Shown here: positions 14,517 to 21,786 of the stretch, piece by piece
Numbering within the stretch: position 1 is the stretch's first letter
Layout of the letters: each line of letters begins with the position of its first letter
Source: CAG-582 sp964551965
GTDB lineage: Bacteria > Bacillota_I > Bacilli_A > RF39 > UBA660
Direction of reading: 5' to 3'
Assembly (NCBI GenBank): GCA_964551965.1
Contig: CAZKFB010000013.1
Span: 1-29,099, forward strand
Length of the DNA: 29,099 nucleotides
Position numbers and translations under genes: made by a program
The notes under the pieces: model-generated
The model's input: only the letters and a program-made list of their open reading frames with translations
Told to the model about the DNA's origin: nothing
Database searches by the model: none

Positions 14517-15291
14517 TGAAAACTGTGTATATTGCTTCCGTGAACTATTAGAAAAACCATTAGACTTAGATAACGACTTAATTATTTTAAAAAAGTTAAA
14601 AGCAATAGGAACAACTTCAATTACATTTGCTGGTGGAGAACCATTGTTGTTTAAAGGTTTGGATATATTAATGCAAGAATGTAATAAACTTGGAATAAAG
14701 GCAAACTTAATTACTAATGGAAGTTTACTAAATAAGGACAATTTAGATATATATTTATCTAATATAACGAAGTTGACGTTTTCTATAGATTCGCCAAATT
14801 GCTATATTAATGAAACGAGCGGAAGAGGTGCTCATCATTATGAACATATTAAAAAGCTATTGCCATATATAAATGAAAAATATCCAAACATAATATTAGA
14901 AGTCAATACTGTTGTTACTTATGATAACAGTGATGAAATGGATTTTATGTTTGAAGCTTTAGGTAGTGAAATTTCATTTTATGGGTTAAAAAAGTGGAAG
15001 ATAAGTAGATTTTGTCCTTTAAGAGGCTATGCTCGAGAGAGAAGAAACTTATTATCAGTACCTGATGTAGTTTTTGAAAGTATAAAAGATAACTATGCAG
15101 ACAAAAGAGCTTTTTTTGAAATTCAAGTAAGAAATTTAGATGCTATTGAAGAAAATATTATTATCTCTCCTTCCGGAAACATGAAAAAAGCAGTTAATTC
15201 GGAGGAGTATACAGTTGTATCCGATTTAGTTAACAAAGATCCGGAAGAGATAAAAAGATTGATAAGAAAAGATGGGGGTATGTATGTATAA
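14482..15291 (+). CDS. Radical SAM protein with viperin/MoaA-like features
   Basis: A 269-residue radical SAM enzyme. C11-x3-C15-x2-C18 in LTTLCNENCVYCF binds the 4Fe-4S cluster; the SAM motif GGEP is at 50-53; the ribose-binding strand is LTFSIDS (98-104). Then GRG (114-116), EVNTVV (N142) and KWK (171-173) follow. The order S-x-D-S, GRG, N-x-V, WK, and a C-terminal KDGGMYV that resembles the RGGxYxW end of viperin are all found in viperins (which make ddhCTP-type nucleotides). MoaA shares part of the pattern but needs a second cluster from C-terminal cysteines, which are absent here (no C-terminal Cys triad). So viperin-like, or a related nucleotide-modifying enzyme, is the best guess; a plain unassigned radical SAM protein cannot be excluded. 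AAAGGAG (14466-14472) lies inside the CYTH gene. Its end overlaps lysR. Confidence 0.7.
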   Translation: MKLCWNLTTLCNENCVYCFRELLEKPLDLDNDLIILKKLKAIGTTSITFAGGEPLLFKGLDILMQECNKLGIKANLITNGSLLNKDNLDIYLSNITKLTFSIDSPNCYINETSGRGAHHYEHIKKLLPYINEKYPNIILEVNTVVTYDNSDEMDFMFEALGSEISFYGLKKWKISRFCPLRGYARERRNLLSVPDVVFESIKDNYADKRAFFEIQVRNLDAIEENIIISPSGNMKKAVNSEEYTVVSDLVNKDPEEIKRLIRKDGGMYV

Positions 15292-16177
15292 TTCCAATTT
15301 AAATCTAAACTTATATAAAACATTTTACGATGTTGCTCAATATGGTTCAGTATCTACTGCATCAAAAAATTTAAATATTTCACAACCAGCAATATCTCGA
15401 TCAATAAAAAAATTAGAAGAAGATTTAAATGTAACTCTTTTCTATCGTACATTAAATGGTATGATCTTAACAGAAAAAGGCAAAGAGTTACTAAGTTATG
15501 TTGAAGAGGCTTGTAATAGTTTAAGAGTTGGGGAAAGAAGCATGATGGAAACCAATAACTTAATAAAAGGTAAATTATCTATAGGTGTTCCATCTCACAT
15601 AGCTTCATTCTATTTGTTTGACAAAATAAGAAAATTTCATGATGAATATCCAAATATTGAAATATCAATATTTTCTAGATGTACAGCTGAATTAATAAAA
15701 TTACTAGAAAACCATGAAATTGATATAGTAATTGATACATCACCAATATGTGGCAATGAGAAAGAATTGCATATTGAAGAATTAATTCATGTAAGCCATA
15801 TCTTTGTTAAGAGAAGTGAAGATAAAGTAAATGCAACTTGCTTAAAAGATTTAGAAGATTATCAAGTGATTTTACCAGTATCTCGTAGTTCACATAGAAA
15901 AAGACTTAATGAAGTAGCTAATGATAATCATGTTAAATTTAAGAAAGTTATCTCGATTGAAAATTCAGAAACTATTAGAGAAGCTGTACTTCAAGGAAAT
16001 GGAGTAGGTTATATACTTGAAGGATTAGTTCAAAAAGATATAGATGCAGGAATCCTTGAAAAGATTGATATTAAAGAGGAATTACCTTATGTCACTGTTA
16101 ATCTAGTTTATATAGATAAATACCTAATGAAAGCTCCAAAAGTATTTATTGATAAATACTTAAAAAACACTATATAA
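15284..16177 (+). CDS. LysR-family transcriptional regulator
   Basis: A 297-residue LysR regulator. The N-terminal winged helix-turn-helix reads NLYKTFYDVAQYGSVSTASK then NISQPAISRSIKKLEEDL and LFYRTLNGMILTEKG (residues about 7-62); the linker helix and a two-lobed effector domain (from KGKLSIGVPSHIA) follow. ATG 15284 is preferred because GGGGG (15274-15278) precedes it; the in-frame ATG at 15272 would bury that site. The gene overlaps the radical SAM gene by 8 bases, so it is the last gene of the operon rather than divergently placed as LysR genes usually are. It probably controls the operon and perhaps the RNA gene downstream. The effector is unknown. Confidence 0.9.
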   Translation: MYNSNLNLNLYKTFYDVAQYGSVSTASKNLNISQPAISRSIKKLEEDLNVTLFYRTLNGMILTEKGKELLSYVEEACNSLRVGERSMMETNNLIKGKLSIGVPSHIASFYLFDKIRKFHDEYPNIEISIFSRCTAELIKLLENHEIDIVIDTSPICGNEKELHIEELIHVSHIFVKRSEDKVNATCLKDLEDYQVILPVSRSSHRKRLNEVANDNHVKFKKVISIENSETIREAVLQGNGVGYILEGLVQKDIDAGILEKIDIKEELPYVTVNLVYIDKYLMKAPKVFIDKYLKNTI

Positions 16178-16200
16178 CAAAAAGTTATATATGATATAAC
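16171..16200. repeat. Three alternating copies of ATATAAC/GTTATAT at the end of lysR
   Basis: ATATAAC (16172-16178), GTTATAT (16184-16190) and ATATAAC (16194-16200) form two overlapping palindromes; 16184-16200 is perfect (7-3-7). There is no T tract, so it is a poor terminator. The same heptamer pair occurs in the operon promoter (13870 and 13913), so it may be an operator. Confidence 0.4.
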
Positions 16201-16251
16201 AAAAGTGGTATATTATTACAAAATATTATAATCCTTATTTAAAATTGGTAT

Positions 16252-16279
16252 TTTACAAATATTTAAAAATAATTATAAT
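16252..16279 (+). promoter_or_regulatory. Promoter of the candidate structured RNA
   Basis: -35 TTTACA (16252-16257), 16-base spacer, -10 TATAAT (16274-16279). Predicted start of transcription near 16286. Confidence 0.65.
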
Positions 16280-16372
16280 AGTTAGGTACTTGAAGGAAAA
16301 ATGGAGTGAATGTATTCATAAAACTACAAATTTGGCATATTATTCACTTAATATCTCAAGTAATAAGGGCAA

Positions 16373-16616
16373 AGAATAAAAAGGTTACTAAAGGTATCAA
16401 TTGTTGTTGTAGCTTGTTTAAAGTCATTAATTGACGATTATATAATAATTTCTTAACTACAAAACAAACCATATAAAAATATTCAAAGAATGCATATAAT
16501 GCATAATACACTATTCTTTGATTCTTTGTTGAAAATCAATATCTGCTACATAACAATTGATATTTGATATTGATAGAATAAAAAGGATATATAAAAAAGG
16601 GGAAAGAATAAAAAGG
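16373..16616 (+). repeat. Three direct copies of AGAATAAAAAGG
   Basis: Exact 12-base copies at 16373-16384, 16575-16586 and 16605-16616; the first and third share 14 bases (AAAGAATAAAAAGG). All lie within the candidate RNA. Confidence 0.75.
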
Positions 16617-16617
16617 G

Positions 16618-16647
16618 AAAAACAGGATTATTAAATCCTGTTTTTTT
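16618..16647 (+). terminator. Terminator of the candidate RNA
   Basis: AAAAACAGGATT (16618-16629), loop ATTA, AATCCTGTTTTT (16634-16645), T tract to 16647. Confidence 0.9.
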
Positions 16648-16656
16648 ATGTAAATA

Positions 16657-16665
16657 TGTTATAAT
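16657..16665 (+). promoter_or_regulatory. Extended -10 promoter of greA
   Basis: TGT-TATAAT at 16657-16665, directly after the terminator and 37 bases before the greA ATG. Confidence 0.65.
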
Positions 16666-16702
16666 TAAAAAGTAATTTATTATATTTTGTTGTGAGGTAT
16701 TT

Positions 16703-17164
16703 ATGGAAAACAAAAAAAATAAATTAACTGCCGAAGGTTATGAAAAATTGATGACGGAGCTGAATTACCTAAGAACCCGAAAAAGACAAAGCATAATTAA
16801 GGCTCTAAGAGATTCTTCTGAATATGGAGATTTAAGAGAAAATTCAGAATTCGATGCAGCAAGAGATTCTGAACATCGACTTAATGAAAGAATAAAAACT
16901 CTTGAACATATTATCTACAATGCTGAAGTTATTGATAAAATTGATAATGACATGGTATGTGTTGGATCTACTGTTGAAATTAAATTCTTGAGTGATGATG
17001 AAATTTGCACATATAGAATAGTTGGACCTCTAGAAGCTGAAGATAATAGTATATCTTATCTTTCTCCATTAGGTTCATCTCTATTAAATAAAAAAGTAGG
17101 TAATATAGTAAGTGTCAGTTCTCCTAGCGGTAGTTATAATGTTGAAATCATTAGTATTTATTAA
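16703..17164 (+). CDS. greA: Transcription elongation factor GreA
   Basis: A 153-residue GreA, which enters the secondary channel of RNA polymerase and stimulates cleavage of backtracked RNA. The N-terminal coiled coil (residues about 5-75) includes LTAEGYEKLMTELNYL and the acidic tip GDLRENSEFDAARD near 42-55. The C-terminal FKBP-like domain includes VCVGSTVEI and the closing ISYLSPLGSSLLNKKVGNIV. Length is typical (about 157). GAGG (16694-16697) is 5 bases before the ATG. The terminator overlaps the stop codon, so the gene is monocistronic. Confidence 0.95.
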   Translation: MENKKNKLTAEGYEKLMTELNYLRTRKRQSIIKALRDSSEYGDLRENSEFDAARDSEHRLNERIKTLEHIIYNAEVIDKIDNDMVCVGSTVEIKFLSDDEICTYRIVGPLEAEDNSISYLSPLGSSLLNKKVGNIVSVSSPSGSYNVEIISIY

Positions 17165-17178
17165 TGATTATTTTTTTT
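17146..17178 (+). terminator. Terminator of greA, overlapping its stop codon
   Basis: AATCATTA (17146-17153) pairs with TAATGATT (17162-17169), followed by eight Ts. The stop TAA is 17162-17164. Confidence 0.8.
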
Positions 17179-17222
17179 GTTCTTTTTTATTTTATAAACA
17201 ATATATTTTATTAGGTGAATTT

Positions 17223-18347
17223 ATGAAAAAAATAATATTATTTTTGCTTGTTTTATTCCCGATAAATGTATTTGCTATTGCTGATCATGCAAAATCAAGT
17301 ATATTAATTGAAAGTTCAACGGGAACTATTATCTTAGAGAATAATAGTAACGAAAAAGCAAGTATAGCTAGTATGACTAAAATGATGACAATGTTAATTG
17401 TTATGGAATATTTAGATAATGGAAAAATATCTTTGAGTGATTCGGTACCAATAAGTGAGAAGGCGGCTTCAATGGGAGGCTCTCAAGTATATTTAGCTGC
17501 TAATACTAAAATGCCTTTAGAAGTTTTATTAAAATCCGTTTCTATTGCATCAGCAAATGATTCGGCTGTAGCATTAGCTGAATATATTGCTGGATCAACA
17601 GAAAAATTTGTTGAACTAATGAATAAGAAAAGTGATGAATTAGGACTTACTAACACCCATTTTATGAATGTTCATGGATTAGATGAAGAAAACCATTATT
17701 CAACAGCTTATGATATGGCGATGATTGCTCGCGAACTTGTTAAACATGAGAGTATCCTTGAATACTCTAGTAAATATGAGGACTATGTAGCACACCCCGA
17801 TGGGACAAACACATGGATCGTTAATACAAATAAATTAATAAATTATTATCCCGGATTAGATGGATTAAAAACCGGTTTTACGAATACCGCCGGTTACTGT
17901 ATAACAGCAACAGCAAAACGCGGTAATATGCGATTAATAAGTGTTGTTATGGGAGAAGAAAATAATCAGATAAGAAATCAAGATACAATGGAATTATTAA
18001 ATTATGGATTTTCAAATTACAAGATGGAAACGATACTAAAAAAGGATGATGTCGTTGGTTCTATTGGTATTAAGTTTGGTAGTAAGAAAAGAGTAGACTT
18101 AGTATTAAAAAGTGATTGCCAAGATCTTGTTAGTATCTTAGAAGAAAATAATTATTCATATGAAATTATAAAGAATAAAATTAAAGCTCCCATAAAAAAG
18201 GGAGATGTTGTAGGTAAAATAAATTTATATTCTGATAGTACAAAGATTAATGAATTTGATTTAACAGTTAAAGAGGATGTTCGAAAGTCTAACTTCTTTG
18301 AACTATTTATCGATAACTTAGTTAGTTTAACTAAAGGATATTATTAA
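17223..18347 (+). CDS. dacA: D-alanyl-D-alanine carboxypeptidase (PBP5 type)
   Basis: A 374-residue low-molecular-weight penicillin-binding protein that trims the terminal D-Ala of peptidoglycan pentapeptides outside the membrane. It has a signal peptide (MKKIILFLLVLFPINVFA, cleavage near residue 18-20). Active-site motifs are complete: S50-M-T-K53 (SxxK), S110-A-N112 (SxN) and K216-T-G218 (KTG). The C-terminal beta domain (about 280-355) ends in an amphipathic membrane-associating helix (FFELFIDNLVSLTKGYY). ATG 17223 follows AGGTGA and begins the signal peptide; an in-frame GTG at 17112 lies inside greA and would spoil it. Its presence shows the organism has a peptidoglycan wall. Confidence 0.95.
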   Translation: MKKIILFLLVLFPINVFAIADHAKSSILIESSTGTIILENNSNEKASIASMTKMMTMLIVMEYLDNGKISLSDSVPISEKAASMGGSQVYLAANTKMPLEVLLKSVSIASANDSAVALAEYIAGSTEKFVELMNKKSDELGLTNTHFMNVHGLDEENHYSTAYDMAMIARELVKHESILEYSSKYEDYVAHPDGTNTWIVNTNKLINYYPGLDGLKTGFTNTAGYCITATAKRGNMRLISVVMGEENNQIRNQDTMELLNYGFSNYKMETILKKDDVVGSIGIKFGSKKRVDLVLKSDCQDLVSILEENNYSYEIIKNKIKAPIKKGDVVGKINLYSDSTKINEFDLTVKEDVRKSNFFELFIDNLVSLTKGYY

Positions 18348-18349
18348 AA

Positions 18350-18372
18350 AAAACGGAAATAATTTCCGTTTT
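18350..18372. terminator. Bidirectional terminator between dacA and ldh
   Basis: AAAACGGAAA (18350-18359), loop TAA, TTTCCGTTTT (18363-18372). It serves two convergent genes and touches the ldh stop codon. Confidence 0.85.
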
Positions 18373-19279
18373 ATTCATTAATACTGCTTATTGCATCTTT
18401 TATTACATTAATTGAACTAGTTAGTTTTTCTTCTTCTTCCGGATTCAATGGAATGAATATCTTTTCCATAACTCCATCACGATTAACAACCGCCGGAGTA
18501 GATATACATATTTGATGTTTAGTATCTAAACTAGATACGGGAAGTATTACTGATTCATTATTGAATATTGCTTTAGTAATTCTCGCAAGACACATTCCAA
18601 TACCATAGAAGGTAGCGCCTTTTCTCTTTATTATTTCATAAGCTGAATTTCTAACATTATCTTCAATTTCTTTCATATCATCTTGAGATATAAAATCTGT
18701 TATAGGGGAGTTAGCAATTACGGCATTACTCCAACAAGCAAATTCAGAATCTCCATGTTCCCCAATAATATAAGCGTCAATATCTTTAGGATTAATATTT
18801 GTTTTCTCACTTATCATATATCTAAGTCTTGAAGTATCAAGAGTAGTACCAGAACCGATTACTTTGCTCTTATCAAGTCCTGAATATTTTAAAGTTAGGT
18901 AAGTCATAACATCTAATGGATTAGTAGCAACTAAGAATATACCATTAAATCCTGATTCCATAACTGGACCAATTATACTTTTAAATATCTTACTATTCTT
19001 ATTTATTAAATCCATTCTTGTTTCTCCGGGAGCTTGATTAGTCCCAGCAGCTATGACAATTAAATCAGCATCATTACAATCTTTATATTCACCCAAACTA
19101 ATATTAATCTTACTTGGACTATAAGAAAGACAATGATTTAAATCCATTACTTCTCCCATTGTTTTTTCAGTATTAATATCTATTAATACTAATGTATCAA
19201 CCGGAGTAGTTTGATTAAGTAGAGCATAAGCATAGCTCATACCAACATTTCCACATCCAATTAAAACAACTTTATTCAT
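18371..19279 (-). CDS. ldh: L-lactate dehydrogenase
   Basis: A 302-residue NAD-dependent L-lactate dehydrogenase reducing pyruvate to lactate in fermentation. NAD-binding GCGNVG is at 8-13. Catalytic residues match the family: R88 in PGETRMDL, N120 in ATNPLD, D148 and R151 in GTTLDTSRLRY, and H175 in IGEHGDSE. The specificity residue is Gln (Q82 in AGTNQAPGETR), as in lactate rather than malate dehydrogenases, which have Arg. GGTGATAAT precedes the ATG. It is a single-gene unit on the minus strand, convergent with dacA and divergent from the next gene. At about 302 residues it is slightly shorter than usual (310-320). Confidence 0.93.
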   Translation of the reverse strand: MNKVVLIGCGNVGMSYAYALLNQTTPVDTLVLIDINTEKTMGEVMDLNHCLSYSPSKINISLGEYKDCNDADLIVIAAGTNQAPGETRMDLINKNSKIFKSIIGPVMESGFNGIFLVATNPLDVMTYLTLKYSGLDKSKVIGSGTTLDTSRLRYMISEKTNINPKDIDAYIIGEHGDSEFACWSNAVIANSPITDFISQDDMKEIEDNVRNSAYEIIKRKGATFYGIGMCLARITKAIFNNESVILPVSSLDTKHQICISTPAVVNRDGVMEKIFIPLNPEEEEKLTSSINVIKDAISSINE

Positions 19280-19341
19280 ATTATCACCAACTTAAATATA
19301 ACATATTATTATTTTTTTGGAAATTTAAATCTCTTCCTTTT

Positions 19342-19370
19342 TTGTATTTTTTTATAAAATATGTTATTAT
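19342..19370 (+). promoter_or_regulatory. Promoter of the gene at 19395
   Basis: TTGTAT (19342-19347), 17-base spacer, TATTAT (19365-19370) preceded by TGT. Confidence 0.6.
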
Positions 19371-19394
19371 ATATCACCAAAAGAAGGGGAATTT

Positions 19395-20291
19395 ATGAGT
19401 AAAGGGATAACTGAGTCTATTAAAGAATTAATTAATATATCAGGATTACCAATAGAATTTAATGGAACACACCCAATGTATAATCATTCTTTATTTGATA
19501 ATATTGGTACCACGCATATCTATAAAGATTCAAATGAAGTAATAATATTAGAAATAAATTATGATAATGTATCTTTATTACATGTAGAAAATAATAATCT
19601 AATGTACTTATCATCAAAAATAGATGGTTCTGAACTTAGAGTTATAAGAGAATCAGATAATAATTCTTCATATGTTAGGTTATCACACGATGATATGAGA
19701 GTAATAATATCTAACTCACTAACTTTTGAAGTAAGAGAATTATTAAAGAAATATCAAATAAGACATAATATTAAAACTCCTAGTAATCTAGAATATACTG
19801 AATTTAACTTTAAATTACCATTATTGGTAGAAGATGAAAGTAATATATTTGATTTATATCAATACATACCTGAATCTAAATTAACAGTAATAAAAGGACA
19901 TGATGGTGCAACCTATGAAACTTATGGGGAACATGGAAGAAAGTATTATCGTGAAGAAGATTTCAAAGTTACACCAACTTTAATGTGCGAAAATATTCTT
20001 CCCCATTTTAGGGAGTGTTCAAGAATGACAAAAGAAGATATAAATATTAATCCTTATAATTTAAGTGATATCTCTAAATCACTTATTCCTATACGTTCAT
20101 CAATTACTAAAGAATTATATAAAGAGATATTCCTTGAAGAAGAAAATAAGGAATTATATAGATTCTTCGTACGTCGTTTTGATGATGCCGTATATGCTAT
20201 AGATTATTTTCAAAATGAAAATAAGGATGATTTTTATGTCTTTGAAGAAGACTTGAAAAAACTTAAACAAATAAAAAATAAAGATATATAA
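19395..20291 (+). CDS. Unrecognised 298-residue cytoplasmic protein
   Basis: No family is recognised. A clear GAAGGGGA precedes the ATG. The protein has no signal peptide or membrane helix, is acidic, and appears to be mixed alpha/beta. Its N-terminal 110 residues contain strands alternating with charged turns (VIILEINYDNVSLLHVEN, ELRVIRES), and the C-terminal part is rich in Glu/Lys/Asp helices (ELYKEIFLEEENKELYRFF, then DFYVFEEDLKKLKQI). A central segment, TVIKGHDGATYETYGEHGRK, holds two His and several Gly but no known motif. It has its own promoter, and nusB follows 69 bases downstream from another promoter. Likely a lineage-specific protein. Confidence 0.7.
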   Translation: MSKGITESIKELINISGLPIEFNGTHPMYNHSLFDNIGTTHIYKDSNEVIILEINYDNVSLLHVENNNLMYLSSKIDGSELRVIRESDNNSSYVRLSHDDMRVIISNSLTFEVRELLKKYQIRHNIKTPSNLEYTEFNFKLPLLVEDESNIFDLYQYIPESKLTVIKGHDGATYETYGEHGRKYYREEDFKVTPTLMCENILPHFRECSRMTKEDININPYNLSDISKSLIPIRSSITKELYKEIFLEEENKELYRFFVRRFDDAVYAIDYFQNENKDDFYVFEEDLKKLKQIKNKDI

Positions 20292-20330
20292 TTGATTATT
20301 ATAAAAGTAATAGATTTAAAATAATTAATG

Positions 20331-20339
20331 TGATATAAT
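20331..20339 (+). promoter_or_regulatory. Extended -10 promoter of nusB
   Basis: TGA-TATAAT at 20331-20339, 21 bases before the nusB ATG. Confidence 0.6.
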
Positions 20340-20360
20340 TTAACGAGATTGGTGGTTGCT

Positions 20361-20756
20361 ATGGGAACAAAACGAAGTGAATTAAGAGAAAAAGTAATGA
20401 CAATTCTATATCAAATATCTTTATATACACAAAATAAAATAGAATATGATGTCGATTCTGTAATTAAAGAAAATGTGGAAATTGATAATGAATTTGTTAA
20501 AGAATTAGTTTATGGAATTATAACTCATAAAGATGAAATAGATGAAATTGCCAATGATCATTTAAATAATTGGACGATTGATAGATTAGACTCAATGGGT
20601 AAGGAAATACTAAGAATGGGAATATATGAAATGCGTTATACTGATACTCCCGACTTAGTAGCTATTAATGAAGCATTAGAACTTGCTAAGAAGTACAGTG
20701 ATGATGCTGTTCGTAAGATGATTAATGCCGTATTAGATAAATTAATAAATGAATAG
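20361..20756 (+). CDS. nusB: Transcription antitermination factor NusB
   Basis: A 131-residue all-helical protein that with NusE/S10 binds boxA RNA for antitermination of rRNA transcription. It begins MGTKRSELREKVMTILYQ, contains FVKELVYGIITHKDEID, then NWTIDRLDSMGKEILRMGIYEM and the conserved INEALELAKKYSDDAVRKMINAVLDKL. ATG 20361 follows GGTGG by 5 bases; the in-frame TTG at 20349 would put the ribosome site inside the gene. Single-gene unit with promoter and terminator. Confidence 0.93.
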   Translation: MGTKRSELREKVMTILYQISLYTQNKIEYDVDSVIKENVEIDNEFVKELVYGIITHKDEIDEIANDHLNNWTIDRLDSMGKEILRMGIYEMRYTDTPDLVAINEALELAKKYSDDAVRKMINAVLDKLINE

Positions 20757-20775
20757 ATGCTTCTATTCATTTTTT
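20747..20775 (+). terminator. Terminator of nusB, overlapping its stop codon
   Basis: AAATGAATAGA (20747-20757), loop TGCT, TCTATTCATTT (20762-20772) and a T run. The stop TAG (20754-20756) is in the left arm. Confidence 0.85.
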
Positions 20776-20916
20776 ATGTTATAATTAAATTGGTAGTTAA
20801 CTTATTGTAATATTTTCATTTTTTATTAGTACAATTTATTAGAGGATAAATTTTTAACCTTATAGTCAAAAAAGTGTAAAATATTAACAATAATTTATAT
20901 TATTTTAATGTTATGA

Positions 20917-20925
20917 TGTTATAAT
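20917..20925 (+). promoter_or_regulatory. Extended -10 promoter of the gene at 20952
   Basis: TGT-TATAAT at 20917-20925. Confidence 0.6.
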
Positions 20926-20951
20926 ACACAACAAACGAGAGGAAAATTTAG

Positions 20952-21656
20952 ATGAATATAACAGAACAAATAATTGGTTTTTTAGAATCTATAGGATATT
21001 ATGGAGGAGTAAGTACCGTTGTTAGATATTTTATAGAGGAGAACATTAAGGGGATTTATGGAACTACATATATGAATTCGAATGATTATAGTCTTTCTTT
21101 AGAAGATGATTCTATTGATTTAAAAAGTATTTTTAAAGAAGGACGTTACATAATATCGGTAAACTTTGATAGAGATCTAGGGACTTCCACATTAAAGTGT
21201 GATCGTGTAGTTAAAAATGAAATCAAAAGGGCTTTTGAAATAACTGATTCCGAAAGCATCTCAACAAATAGATTTTATTCAGAAGATGGAACACAAAAAG
21301 AATTGAGTTTTGATAAAACAAACAATATCTTTTCCCTTCAAATAAGTCATGAAGAGGAGAATCAACAAGTGCTTGATTATAAAGGATCTTTAACTCCGAT
21401 ATATTCAAAGACTGGTGACACTGATTGGTTTACATATTCAAGAGAAATGCCACCAATGACAAAAGAAAAATCATTGTTAAAAAGAATTGCCGATGAATTA
21501 TCTAATCGGGGATGTAGTAGGCAAATTGTTACAAGCTCCGATGGAACTATTGGTTATGAGGAATTCCCAATTAATATTTTTGGTGTTCTTCTTCAAGAAG
21601 CTTCAATGGAAACTCAAAGTAAGGGTAAAAGTGAAAAGAAAAGAATTCGTAATTAA
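20952..21656 (+). CDS. Unrecognised 234-residue protein
   Basis: No family is recognised. GAGAGG precedes the ATG and the gene has its own promoter and terminator. The protein is soluble by inspection, with a helical N-terminus (MNITEQIIGFLESIGYYGG), a mostly beta central part (residues about 35-160: YIISVNFDRDLGTSTLKCD, FSLQISHEEE), and a C-terminal helical segment (EKSLLKRIADELSNRGC) ending in a strongly basic tail KGKSEKKRIRN that could contact nucleic acid or simply be disordered. Function unknown. Confidence 0.7.
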   Translation: MNITEQIIGFLESIGYYGGVSTVVRYFIEENIKGIYGTTYMNSNDYSLSLEDDSIDLKSIFKEGRYIISVNFDRDLGTSTLKCDRVVKNEIKRAFEITDSESISTNRFYSEDGTQKELSFDKTNNIFSLQISHEEENQQVLDYKGSLTPIYSKTGDTDWFTYSREMPPMTKEKSLLKRIADELSNRGCSRQIVTSSDGTIGYEEFPINIFGVLLQEASMETQSKGKSEKKRIRN

Positions 21657-21668
21657 TACGAATTTTTT
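21644..21668 (+). terminator. Terminator of the gene at 20952
   Basis: AATTCGTA (21644-21651), loop ATTAA, TACGAATT (21657-21664), T run to 21668. The stop codon lies in the loop. Confidence 0.8.
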
Positions 21669-21786
21669 ATTTTGTAAATATTGTAAATATATTTATTAGT
21701 ATTTACATATAATGTATTAAAGTTGTTTGAATAATTAATTCATTTGTGCTATTATAGAAAACAAAAAAATTGATGGGGTGATTTTG

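Larger units (their letters stand above)
16286..16647 (+). ncRNA. Candidate structured non-coding RNA (~360 nt), class unknown
   Basis: The 525-base gap between lysR and greA has no ORF of note but has a good promoter, long complementary segments and a strong terminator. Stems: TACTTGA/TCAAGTA (16287-16293 with 16356-16362) enclosing AGTGAAT/ATTCACT (16305-16311 with 16342-16348); TTGTAG/CTACAA (16407-16412 with 16457-16462), extendable past one bulged G by TTGTT/AACAA; CAAAGAAT/ATTCTTTG (16484-16491 with 16513-16520) enclosing TGCAT/ATGCA; ATCAATATC/GATATTGAT (16535-16543 with 16566-16574). An 11-base pairing TATCAATTGTT/AACAATTGATA (16395-16405 with 16552-16562) would reach into the last hairpin loop and make a pseudoknot. 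AGAATAAAAAGG occurs three times. I looked for tmRNA, RNase P, SRP and 6S landmarks and found none. Confidence 0.55.

Noticed and set aside
14472..14741. Minus-strand ORF over the start of the radical SAM gene
   Set aside because: Shadow of the cluster-binding and SAM-binding region, no ribosome site.
16286..16647. tmRNA, RNase P RNA, SRP RNA or 6S RNA in the lysR-greA gap
   Set aside because: No tag peptide ending in an ALAA-like sequence, no tRNA-like TTCGA arm with CCA end, no GAGGAAAGTCC/ACAGAA RNase P core, no SRP GGAAG/AGCAG loop, and no single long 6S-type duplex with a central bubble.
17112..17222. Upstream extension of dacA to a GTG inside greA
   Set aside because: It would cross the greA terminator and hide the signal peptide; the ATG at 17223 has its own AGGTGA.
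21487..21699. Plus-strand 70-codon ORF overlapping the end of the gene at 20952
   Set aside because: Out of frame with the real gene, no ribosome site, and it runs through the terminator hairpin.
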